From assembly GCA_958299035.1 (NCBI GenBank), contig CATQJL010000223.1:80803322-80867321 (forward strand): a stretch of 64,000 bases of DNA. Reading direction: 5' to 3'. The stretch's first letter is position 1, and the number at the start of each line of letters is the position of its first letter. This document shows positions 42,919 through 52,935 of the stretch, piece after piece. The position numbers and the translations under genes were made by a program. A model generated the notes under the pieces. That model was given only the letters and a program-made list of their open reading frames with translations, had not been told where the DNA came from and searched no databases. Origin of the DNA: Cylicocyclus nassatus. Taxonomy: Eukaryota; Nematoda; Chromadorea; Rhabditida; Strongylidae.

Positions 42919-45300
42919 TTATAATTGTTGTCCTGCGGCGCCGGCACCCGGTGATGGAAATGAACCTTGTTCATCGCCAGGATCTCCCGTCTCTTCATGT
43001 TTCTGTTCCATCTCACGACGAACTTTCTCAAACTCCTGTGGTTTCAACTGCACGAATGATAACTCAAGGGATGCATCTATCTGGAATATTGCTTTTTTAA
43101 ATTACATATAAATGATGAAGCTATCTTGCCTTAACTACAGCGGCATAGTTAACAAGTTCTTCGTGATATCGTGCTGCTGAGAATACGGTTATCAAAGAAC
43201 GACCGCAAAAGAATGCGTAGCCAAACTCAACAACCTGAATGGAAGTTTGATTGACATGATTATAGGAAAAAGGACAAGAAATTTCGTAGCCTTAATAGCT
43301 CAGGAAGATGATTGCAAGGGACATAGTAACGCCACAGCATTAAACCACCTACCCTCCCTTTACAAACCTTCGAATGTTTGTTGAATGCTCTAGATTTATA
43401 AGGGTGAAAATTTGGTGAAATGTGAGCCATTTTATATGTTGCTGCTCACTGACTGAAGTCTACAAAGATTAGAAAAATCATATTAAAGCTAATACATGCA
43501 TGTTTGTTTTTCAAATCGCCAGAAGGAGAAGCAACATGATGAGCTATGCCAGACTACAGATACAAATGGACCTGATGTGCTCGAATCACTAGATCAATGT
43601 TGAGCTGCTTGCACTTGTCCCGGACCGTCTCTTCGCCAAATATATGGGAAACGGCGCGGATTTTATTTTGCTAAAACTGCCATTTTTTCCACAAAAAACC
43701 GAAACTAATATATACTTGAAATCCTTTGGTGCCCGTCTCGGGATCTGCCCATAACAGATCTTGTGCCAAACCACGTACTATTCTTAGCGGTCGCTTTAGT
43801 TTCCGTATATCATCAAGGCTATTCAGATTAGGGGAAAGTCCTAAATATTACCATTTCGGGTGCATTAGACAAAAACTAGCAGCTGTGTGGGCATTTGTCA
43901 CCTCCATGCATGCAGAGAATTCGACCAGCGACAAGAGCGGCCAAAGGCATTTGAGCAAACACTTCATTGAAATGATCATAGAGAGCTTTAGATTCCGCCA
44001 GATTACGATAACGTTGACGAATCTCCGCATTGAAACCATAGACTCTGCAAAATTACACAGTCTTCGCGGGGAAAGCTGAAAGGTACAGAAAGAACCTGTT
44101 GATATTAGATAGTTCATGATTCCCACGTAGCAGATATACTTTTCTCGGAAATTGTATTCGCAAAGCCAAAAGAAGCATGATCACTTCTAACGAGTGGCGC
44201 CCTCGATCCACATAATCGCCGAGAAATAGATAACGATGTTTGAATGGCAATCCACAGGCCTGTGATGTTGAGCTCTCGTTCGTAGATGTTTTATCTAGTG
44301 CTCACATTAAAAATCCGCATAAGATCGCCGTACTGTCCATGAATGTCGCCACAAATGTTTACCGGGCAACGCACTTCTAGTAAAATTGGTGAGTTTTTCA
44401 TTGCATCCATTGCTTTTTCTAGGATCAAATGTATTTCAAACACCTGGAAGATGAAGATCAGTTTTATCTGTAGGATGGAATGCATTGTTGCACTTCGTAA
44501 TTTTGTCGTGCTGCACCAGCTATAAAATGTTTTTTGATAAATTCCTTCATATTAAAACCGGCACGCTCCTTATCCGTAATGGTGTAATCTATTTTAATGA
44601 ATGGTATTGCATTTACTTGTGCTGCTAGCGCATTGGCAGCAGCGATAGCTGCTGGATCTTTTCTCTGAAATATTTGTTATGTAGAAGATACACCACAGTA
44701 CACTAATACTTACTTGTTCAGCACTACCTGCAGCTGATGTATCTACTGTTGGCTTAGTGAAATCTGACGATTTACTTGTCGATGCAGGCTCCTGAATACA
44801 AATGCATAGCAACATAACGACTTCCAGCACTTTAAACACATAAACATGATGCGCAGCTCGGGGAGTTCAATGGCTGAAAAACTATACCAAGCCCAAGGGT
44901 AGCGACATAGCCGACAGTCGAATGCGATTGAGTGTTGGGAGCAAGTAGAGCAGCGATTGCAAACCGCCGCTATATTTGAAAGCGATGATTGCCGTCGCAT
45001 TGGCCGTGCTTACTTTATCTGCAACCGTCCAATCCGTTTGTAATCCGGATTTCTTCCTTGTCCTGAAGAAAAAAAATTGAGGTTCTTGGTCGGGATCCTT
45101 TCCTTTCAAATGCAGGAAATTGGAAGCGACGCAAGCTTCTTGTCACGTGGTATCCTTCGGCTTTAGGGATATTGGGATAGCGTAACGTACTTCCATGAAC
45201 TGTACTAGTAGCACTTAGACCCCCAGGAGTTAAGAAGGTGTCTTTGCGACGACTTTCTCTGCAATCAAATGGACGCCGTAATCCCGTCTTTGTTTCGTAA
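42919..45300 (-). CDS. divergent PP1-type Ser/Thr protein phosphatase (5' end unresolved)
   Basis: Supported exons, 5' to 3': 44791-44714, 44664-44494, 44443-44306, 44259-44096, 44044-43902, 43840-43716, 43670-43572, 43234-43130 and 43080-42919, all phase-consistent. All metal-binding blocks of PPP phosphatases are present: [32 protein letters not shown] and [14 protein letters not shown] and LSP...LDDIRKL...DLLWADP are typical of PP1. The loop that reads SAPNYCG in ordinary PP1 is SAARYHE here, so residues lining the inhibitor-binding groove are changed. The tail after VVK is Gln/Glu/Pro/Gly-rich and ends QQL. Exon 43234-43130 uses a GC donor. Two further upstream pieces look coding (45062-45014, DWTVADK; 45300-about 45190, [13 protein letters not shown]), but their joining is ambiguous. 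The Ser/Thr-rich N terminus is longer than in PP1. Substrate unknown. Confidence 0.85.
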
Positions 45301-47044
45301 CTGCAGTCGGGATTGTGATAACAGCAATATTCAAACCTTCAGACTTGGTCTTCCTTCAGGTGCTTTCAACATGTGCACAAACTTCCGGAAATCCTTCTAC
45401 AAAGCCGTTTTGCACTCAACTTTTTTAAAGATCGCTTAAATGGATTCGGACTCTGCTTCGAGGTTTTCTTCTTTCAAAGAATGTTATTGATGGTCTTTAT
45501 AGTACATGCTAAATTCGTCTTCGAGTTGCATCCTTCGCAAGTCATTCAGTCCTCAAACGGTGGTCGTGGTTGCTCTCTGGGTCCTCCTCGATGGCACAGC
45601 CACAATGAGCTCTTCCAAACAATCATGAATAACTCTCTTCTTCTTGCGACATTAAAGCAGAACTTCTTTTTCGCGTCAACTAATTTGTACTTTTGTCTCA
45701 AAAGAAGCGATGTACCGCAGAAAGACTGAATCACTGAGCACATCTATTAGGAGACTCAATTTTGATTTTGCTGTCCTAGTCGTTGTTGGAAAACAAGCGA
45801 TAATATTAGGTCTTCTGACGTGGAAAGCGTAATGTAGGATGGTCACTCAATGTAATAAGATCTCATGTGAAGCACAAGGAGGTAGATTGAGGTAAAAACC
45901 TCCAACAATTCTACCGTTTCATGATAACACTTTTTCAGCACAAATGGTGAGAGTCATCATTCAAATGTCGTGTGCTCTGCAGCGTCGAAAAGAGCGTGGA
46001 GGTTGGCGTTCCTTTTTTTTCGGAGACCTTTATGGTGTTGGGGATGCAGAGAACGAAATAGTCCCCGTGTCTCTCCGATTCGAATGACCTTGAGCAACTT
46101 CTCAGAAAATCGCCGGGGCAAGCGGTCTGCAAACTCGCGCTTTTCTGCACGTGGTCAGCAGAATTTTGGGGCGTGGCCAAACCTTCACCAGGCGGCACTT
46201 CTTTTACGGTCGAATATTCTGCCAGCTGGCAGCAGTACAGCATTTTTTACAAGCGCTCGGCAAGTAGTTTCTTTCAGCGAGCGCTGGCCAAACTTTCAGC
46301 AAGCGCTCGGACTCTTTTTACACAGATTCGGGCGTAAGCCGAGTTAAGGTGAGACTCTATGTGGCAGAGGTGTCATCGATGGTGTAATCACTCAAGTTTG
46401 GAATACCTTCTTTCAGCGGAAGGCACCCTGGGCAGTGCGGTCCTTCACAAAGGACCGTGCGGTCCCCAACAATTTTGCATATTCTCGCGGAAAATCCGCG
46501 AGAATGCGGCCACTGAGCCGCAACTTATCCATAGAAAGACTTCGATAGTTCTCCGAGCATTCGTACAAAAATCCGCCAAAAGTTCTCCAAATTTCTGCAA
46601 GCAGATCGCAAGAAATCAGCGAACTACTTTTTCGGTGCCCGCTTGCTCAAAATTCCGCATGGCCGCCTGCCCCTGCGATGATCTGAGTTGGTATCGGTCT
46701 TGTTACCTCCTGCCTCATGAGAATCTGCTGTGAAGGGCATGGCATCTCTTGCTGAACGAGTTTCAAATTTTTCGATAGTGGCTCGGGCCTCTAGCCTCTA
46801 CAGGTATGCGGGCCGACGCTTGTAACGAGAAATCCCCGATGCTTGCGAGTACCCGAATGGCAAGGAATCTGGCCGGATTGGCTTTTAGCCAGTATCCTAC
46901 GAAGTCAACGGGCGGAAGCGCCGAGTTCCTTCACATATTCAACACAATCAACATAAACTTCTCCCATGCCAAAGGCAGATTATAGTGAAAGTATTGCAAT
47001 AGCAGTTTCCCAAATACTTAAGATGCCTCTTTAAAAAATCAACA
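45301..47044. other. unresolved stretch; possible 5' exons of the PP1-like gene, then GC-rich repeats
   Basis: On the minus strand, 45480-45340 contains Lys/Ser-rich open pieces that could belong to the phosphatase N terminus, without reliable splice sites. From 46079 to 46940 the sequence is GC-rich, with aagcgctcgg units and an 11-bp hairpin (attctcgcgga / tccgcgagaat, 46481-46505). Frames of about 125 codons at 45970-46347 and 46359-46733 look composition-driven. Confidence 0.3.
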
Positions 47045-47309
47045 ATGTCGGGGTCAAAATGGCCGACGCCTTTGAAACCGCAAATCACGGCGGGTTTTGA
47101 AACGCTTTATTCCGCTGCTCTGCCTCTAGCACCAGCGCAAGATCAGCCCACTAAATTGCTAAAAAAAGGTTCGTCACCGAGTCAAGCCGGTAGCTATGGT
47201 ACTAACGGTCTTGATTTACTAGGGGATTCCAACTTTGTTGTCATTCTCATGGTGAACTGCAGAAGCGAAATCGTTGTGAACATCCAGAAAGCGGACAGTG
47301 GATCTTCAT
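47045..47309 (+). CDS. possible first exon of an unrecognised gene
   Basis: ATG at 47045 opens 88 codons up to a good donor (cat-gtaagc at 47310). It reads MSGSKWPTPLKPQITAGFE, then Ala/Pro-rich sequence, then FVVILMVNCRSEIVVNIQ. No domain is recognised and no second exon was found: the next 250 bases are a fold-back repeat and then an RTE remnant. It may be an orphan exon or a chance frame. Confidence 0.3.
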
Positions 47310-47362
47310 GTAAGCTATGCTAAAGTCACAAAAATTTGACGGACGGCGTGATTTGAGTTAGG

Positions 47363-47562
47363 ACATCTGGGGCGGTATGCTCAATCTCCCGTTTCGAAAA
47401 CGGGTGATCGTTTAATAGAAAATGATCGCCCGGCAGGGTTGGCCGCCCGATCCGTGATGTATGAAGCTCGTGGGCGGCCAACCCAGCTGGGTGATCATTT
47501 TCTATTGAAACGATCACCCGCTTTCAAAACGAGAGATTGATGCATACCGCCCCTGAGGATGT
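47363..47562. repeat. 200-bp fold-back MITE
   Basis: Outer arms acatctggggcggtatgc and gcataccgcccctgaggatgt, and inner arms gggtgatcgtttaatagaaa and ctattgaaacgatcaccc, ggttggccgccc and gggcggccaacc, form one long hairpin around 47465. Confidence 0.8.
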
Positions 47563-47779
47563 TATGACATTACACACAAGACAGTGCGGAGACAAGTGTG
47601 CCGTTGTTACACATAGTGCAATCGTTCTACACTGCTCGCATATCATGAGGGACATATCTAGGACCTTGGTCTTGTGACCTGAAACTATTTTTACCTGGGC
47701 AGACATATAAAACAAACAAGCGAACGCACGGTCTGACATCCTGTCTTGCAAAGCAACTTTGGCTTTCCGATGCAAAGGA

Positions 47780-48390
47780 GCACAAGTTCATCAAGAGGTC
47801 ATCCCTTTTTCAAACACAACTCTTGCGGCAGAGACGATGCTTGAGAGCTCAAGAAACGAGGGAAGAAGATTATTTAGCGAACAATTTTAAAGAAGACCCA
47901 TCTTCATAAAACTCCTCTGTGAAGATGTGGGAGTGCAATTAGAAGGTGCCCTCATCAGGATCTTTACATATATCTTTGACAATCGATGAACAGGGAGGAC
48001 GATGAAATTAGGAGGAAAAGCATTCTGGGCTGCTTGGGCTTCTGGAGAAACAAAACACCGACCAGTTCCACACCGCTGCGAGCCCATCTGTTTGATTCGA
48101 CCGTTCTCGTCTTATGCAGCTGAAACCTGGGCAGATACCGCAGCTACGTTGAAAGCTTTGCGGATGACCAACAGAGCGCTTGTGCGCAGTCTTTCGAAGA
48201 TTACTCTACACAAGCAATATGTTGTCGGACTTCGCCTTACGGATATGAGAAGAATGTCCCGTCTTCGTGACTCAGCAGAACAACGTTGCAAAAGCGAAGC
48301 ATCGACAGTTTCGTAACATCATAAGAACAGACGACAAGTGGACGTCAACATTGAGTGGGCATGTAACTATTTGTCCTCCTACATGAGTTT
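47780..48390 (+). pseudogene. C-terminal remnant of an RTE-type non-LTR retrotransposon
   Basis: Fragments in successive frames match the end of the RTE reverse transcriptase common in strongylid nematodes: CEDVGVQLEGAL, RAHLFDSTVL, then SYAAETWADTAATLKALRM, HKQYVVGLRLTDMRRMSRLRD-like sequence, and KHRQFRNIIRTDDKWT in another frame. At least three frame changes separate them, so it is dead. The catalytic RT core and endonuclease are missing. Confidence 0.75.
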
Positions 48391-48669
48391 GTAATGTGTG
48401 CAGGAAAGTACTGAGCGGTTACAAAGAGGAATCGGGATCAGCATTTCGAAGTGGTCATGATGGTATACGTCTCGTTGTGGAACGTTGCTGAGTTTATCAT
48501 TCTCTGGTCAGCTTTGTCCATAGTTGTGATAGAAAACGAGGCTCATCTCAATACGACTGTTAAAAAACGCAAACATGGCTTTGTCAGCTCCCCCGTTCTA
48601 ACCTAGCACTCCACTGAATTTGTTCCGCTCAGCCTTAGCGCCTAATTATTGTGAACAGATAGCAGCTTT
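48391..48669. other. no gene seen; presumed 3' flank of the minus-strand unit
   Basis: No exon or repeat recognised. Confidence 0.35.
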
Positions 48670-48980
48670 CTATAGTGCTGAAAAAGAACGCACTTCTAAG
48701 GTGTCGCCTGGCTTTGCAGGAGTCTTCTCATTCGGTTTTTGGACGTCGTTCGCACTGTCCTTCGCTTTCTCTTTTCGCTTTACTTCCGACTCACCTTGAG
48801 TCACAGCCACATCTTTCTGCTTTGAGCCATTACCTTCTGAAATAGCAAAGCTTGCATTTTACTACGTTAAGCAGCCAGTTAGGCAATACTTTTGAGTGAC
48901 GCTTTTGCTTTGAGAGATCCAGGCTTTGGGGATGTCGTCGGTCTAATTGACGGCTGCTTTGCAGCAGTGCTCGCAGGCAT
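48670..48980 (-). CDS. C-terminal or complete small Lys/Ser/Pro-rich protein, unknown
   Basis: Two exons, 48980-48890 and 48836-48670, join in phase 1 across a 53-base intron with good sites (aaaa-gtattg and atttcag). The first starts with ATG directly behind an acceptor (attcatag) and reads MPASTAAKQPSIRPTTSPKP. The second reads KGNGSKQKDVAVTQGESE, is rich in Lys, Glu, Asp and Pro, and ends RSFSAL. About 85 residues result, low in hydrophobic residues and likely disordered. A separate open piece just upstream in another frame (DGPDFVILSSDGSFID, near 49000-49040) resembles the ILASDG block of PP2C phosphatases, but I could not connect it. Function unknown. Confidence 0.4.
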
Positions 48981-49324
48981 CTATGAATGAACCATCTGAG
49001 CTGAGTATGACGAAGTCAGGACCATCACGTCGGTAAACCAACCGAGTAACGTCAGTAACTGTAATGAAAGTACTGATGTGGTCCTACGCAGCTTATTTAT
49101 AGTGTTCTTGTTTACAGCAACACAACTTATCACGACGGCATTCATTCACAACCATTCATAAAAGCTCGGAATAGACGTAGCACTCGGAGAGCATCATTTG
49201 CCTCAGCTAAAAGGAAAAACCCTTGCAAATGTCAATTTTTCATCCAAAATCTTCCGTGATTCTGAAGTACGAAGTTCTGAAGTGCCCTCGAAGCAGACAA
49301 TTTGTCTGAATCCAATCTTTCAAA
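48981..49324. other. no firm gene; short PP2C-like open piece on the minus strand
   Basis: Between an acceptor near 49062 and a stop near 48949 the minus strand reads VTDVTRLVYRRDG followed by DFVILSSDG. No further upstream exons were found before the Helitron-like element. Confidence 0.25.
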
Positions 49325-50011
49325 TCCTACTATAACAACGCGCTAAGACGGCCCGTTTTTCTTTGTCTGCGTATGCGCATGTGTGCGCCTGTATGAAAAT
49401 GTATTTGTTACGTCGTTCTTGAGTCGCAAGAGGAGTCCTAGCCAAGGAACTGAGCTCAGTTTTTGCACAACCAATGCCACCAATATGCAGGGTCCGATAC
49501 AGATAGTAAGGAAACGAGCTGGACTTCGTTTTTGGGGCGAAAAAGTAAAGGGGGTTTCGTCGTGGCCAAAAAGACGCAAAAACGTTTTTTTAGTCGACGC
49601 TTCCTTTTTTAGGGTTTTTTACAGATATGATTTGGGGTCAAAGGAAACTTCGTAAATTTTGGCGAAAGTCAAGGGGACTTCGTTTTCAAAAAGCCTAGAA
49701 ACGGACTCATGCCGGGCCCTGGCAGCGAAGTCTAACATGCCGAAGAACAAGGGATTCGTTGTGCGCCTTTAAAAATTCCCGCTAAACGGATCCACACAAC
49801 CTTTAGCCCTGAAAGTGGTTCCGTACTACGACAGTTTGCAAAGTTATGGCTACGCTTAATAAATGCGTTATTTGAACCTTGGCCCAAAAAAATGAGCGAA
49901 AGTCTACTTTTATACGAAATCGGTGCCAAAAGGAGTGCTTGCTTAAATGACCGATTTGTCAGGGTTCATGAGAAATCTTTGCTCAGAGATATAGCTTACA
50001 GTAGTCATTAC

Positions 50012-50941
50012 CAGGGTCGAGCAAGAGGCGTGGCACACAAGCGCCGGATATGACCCCCATCTCATGTCTACCTCTCTCCCCCCCCCCCTCCACCATTATC
50101 GTTCGAAGGTATGACATAAAGGCTCTACCATGCAATTAGGCACATATTCGTAACTACCATGCCAAAAACCCATGGGCCAAGTTTTAGCAAATTCCAAGGC
50201 TTCTCAATGTTGAACAAACATGAACTACATTTCAAAAGTGAATTAGCTAATTCTTTTTGTACTCAGTACAAAGGACTACTACTCCCTATTTAGCGATACC
50301 ATGAATTCTGCTTCAAATAGCCATCAAACTATGGGATTAGAAGCAGGGGAAAGGATATGGTCGTTTTTCCTTCGCAGGGGAGGCGGCAAGAACAAGAATC
50401 AATAGCTTGATTCTAGTAACTACAAAAATGATTTCAGCCTGATTGGTCTTCTCTAGTCCGAGAAATTGAAAGCGAAAAATGGGACAAACGAGATTTTGGC
50501 TTGCTCTTAATTCCAGGAGTTTGGAGGTTAGTTGAAGTGGAATTCCAGTGTGAGCAAAGAAGTAGTGATGCTTTGTAATGAGTGCAAAAAGAAGTAGATT
50601 ACTCACCTTTGAAACAAACTCAGCATGTTCGAAAATGATCAACTCACTTGAGTGTCCCAACATTTGAAAACCTTAAAATTCGCTAAAACTTGGTCCGCAG
50701 GGGTTATTTGACATGCTAATTATGAAAATGATGATCCTATGCTTTTAGGAATATGCTTACCGAGCGCGTATGATGGTAGGCCAAAACATCAATGCTGGTA
50801 TCTTACACAATGGACCTATCAGACATTGTTGGCTTACATTATGTAGATAATGTTATCATCACCTCCATAACGACCTCCCTCCTCGTTCTGACCCCTTTAC
50901 GACCCCCAGATGTCGCGTGTCACACCCTACGCTTGACCCTG
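50012..50941. mobile_element. 930-bp non-autonomous hAT-type element, 8-bp target duplication
   Basis: Ends CAGGGTCGAGC and GCTTGACCCTG (one mismatch) are flanked by identical 8-mers GTCATTAC (50004-50011, 50942-50949). It has the same type of end as 21368-22489. A C-run occurs near 50080. No transposase; the 108-codon minus frame inside is unrecognised. Confidence 0.9.
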
Positions 50942-50954
50942 GTCATTACCCTTA

Positions 50955-51156
50955 GGCTCCGAACAGACTTCACGCGATTTGATCGTCGCGACTGAATCGC
51001 TACGAGACAACTGTTACAACATCATTCCATGCCGATCAACTTGCATTTCGGTTGTGATACTTTTCCAGCCCGAAATCCTTGATGTGAAATGAAAATGAAT
51101 GGAAATGTCGGCGATTGAGTCGCGACGATCAAATCGCGTGAAGTCTGTCCGGAGCC
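50955..51156. mobile_element. 202-bp MITE with long inverted repeats, TTA target (Harbinger-like)
   Basis: Ends ggctccgaacagacttcacg and cgtgaagtctgtccggagcc pair, and the match continues through cgatttgatcgtcgcgact. Flanked by TTA on both sides (50952-50954, 51157-51159). A 3-bp TTA duplication suggests the PIF/Harbinger group. Confidence 0.85.
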
Positions 51157-51236
51157 TTAGGTACTACTGTGCCATAGTAAGTTCAGTAACTTCAAACTCG
51201 CATTTGTTCTTCTGCAGGAAAACATTTTCCTCTTAA

Positions 51237-51510
51237 CCCATTGACGACGACGCCTAATTTTGCATGGCGGCGCTGTGGGACGACGCGATTCTGCACAACA
51301 ATTGCGGCGCGGGAAAGTTTTGTGATTATTTACAAATTTAAAATGTTTTGTAAACAACCACAGCCATTTCCTTGGACGACGAAGTCTGCAGGTTCCAAGA
51401 GTGCAGAAAATTGGGAAAAATGTGAACTCTGCAAGAAATGCTAGACCTGGAAAGGATATGATTGTGCAAGGGGTGTGGGCCACCGGTGCTCCACATCGTC
51501 GTCAATGGGT
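51237..51510. mobile_element. 274-bp MITE, TTAA target, CCCATTGACGACGA ends (piggyBac-like)
   Basis: TTAA at 51233-51236 and 51511-51514 bounds the inverted ends cccattgacgacga and tcgtcgtcaatggg. TTAA plus CCC fits piggyBac-type MITEs; no transposase. Confidence 0.85.
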
Positions 51511-51675
51511 TAAAGTTACCGATTTTACTCAAAATGGAGTACGAAATGAGTAGTTGTTCACATTCATTCATGGTGGCCAGCATCGCATGGTGGATCTCAA
51601 GGCTATCTCATGAGAGCAAGAAAGGCACCTAGATGATAGCATCACGAGCCCGAAGCAGAGGTGACGCACTGGTGG

Positions 51676-52284
51676 TTTATAATAGCGGGCTAAAGGTCGT
51701 TTGAGTTTTTTTCATGTGTCTCACGCTCTGTCTGTCACGAAATCCACAGCACGAAGTCTCTGAGCTACGCAATTGCCCAACACGCTACCAACATGTAAGT
51801 CATTATGCAAAATTTCGAGAGGATTCTATGCGTGGATCCTTCAGAAGTGGCTGGTCAAACGTCCACATGCCTTAAGCTCGCGGAACTAAGTCCGTGTTCA
51901 CTTTTTTGCTAGATTGTTTGGTACAAAAAATGCAAGCAGATTTAGCCCAAAAAGTAGTTTAGAAATACATTTTTCTGCAAAAATCTCAAAAAGGTTTAAT
52001 GGAGTACATCATCAATTTTCCAAGCTTCTATCTAAAAATCTGAGAAAACTTGCTCAAAAATGTAGCTCATAGTCTTCATTGTTTTTTACGGCAAAATGAG
52101 CCATAAAAAATTCAGTAATTGACAATTTCGTAGTAGTCTCGTGCAGAAAAGTCTTAACTTCCCAAATTTACCTGAAAAAGCTTTTGAAATGAATATTCGT
52201 TCGTGGTAGTCAGCATAACGCCGAGAATTTCGGATTCAGAGGCATAAAAGATAGTAGAGCCAGGAGCTTGACGTGACGCCCTAG
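51676..52284 (+). mobile_element. third Helitron-like element, directly behind the second
   Basis: Starts tataatagcgggctaaaggt, a variant of the shared 5' end, then the same tctgtctgtcacgaaatcc block as at 32280. It ends gtgacgccCTAG followed by T, the canonical Helitron 3' tetramer. The exact 5' base is uncertain. Confidence 0.5.
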
Positions 52285-52463
52285 TATACTATATGTTAAC
52301 GGCAATACATAATCCTTCTGCTTTGGTCATGATTTCGGAAGCAAACAAGCTCTTGCATTTGTCGATTCTGTGCATGTAGAACATGAAGAGGCACAACTCA
52401 GCACTACTAAACGTTCCATTCTCGTTCGCCAAAGCTTATATTTCTGATATCAGCATTTTACTG

Positions 52464-52935
52464 ACAAGGGAGGGATACTTGGTCTAAGTGGCGTCTCCAT
52501 ATGAAATGTATGTATACTGTCTTATAGAGCATGGAACGCTGATTTCAAATCTACTTTCGGTATCTGCAAAGCGCTTTTGGAAGTGGAGTTCTGAGAGTTT
52601 CTGAGGTAAAAATTCAATGATTTGGCTAGGGTAAAAACAGGATCTTTTCGGCGCTGGAAAGAGTAATGACTGACATGAGTTTATTAGACTAAAGATATTA
52701 TTGTATAAAACGCTCCGCTAGTAATCATGGCCTCATCTCAGTTTACGGACTCAAAGTTCTGAATGATTAAATTATAGCGACGATTTCAAATTTTTGCATC
52801 AAAAATCGCCATAACTCCACTCCCAAAAGCGCTTTGCAGATACCGTAAGCAAATTTGAAATCAGCGTTTTATGCTCTATAAGACAGTATACATCTCATAC
52901 GGAGACGCCACTTCGACCAAGTAACCCTCCCTTGT
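52464..52935. mobile_element. 472-bp palindromic MITE, CAAGGGA family, copy D
   Basis: Ends acaagggagggatac and the inverted gtaaccctcccttgt. Arms mirror each other through gatttcaaatctactttc, ctgcaaagcgcttttgg and their complements. Confidence 0.82.

Larger units (their letters stand above)
49325..51672 (+). mobile_element. 2.3-kb Helitron-like element carrying nested insertions
   Basis: The 5' end TCCTACTATAACAACGCGCT follows A. The 3' end gaggtgacgcaCTGG is followed by T, as in the copy at 32233-32935, although the left arm of the hairpin is eroded. The interior is interrupted by the elements at 50012, 50955 and 51237. A second 5'-like end follows within a few bases. Confidence 0.55.

Noticed and set aside
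45970..46733. Two plus-strand frames of about 125 codons
   Set aside because: They sit in a GC-rich repetitive block with hairpins. The translated sequence shows no domain and there is no convincing splice context.
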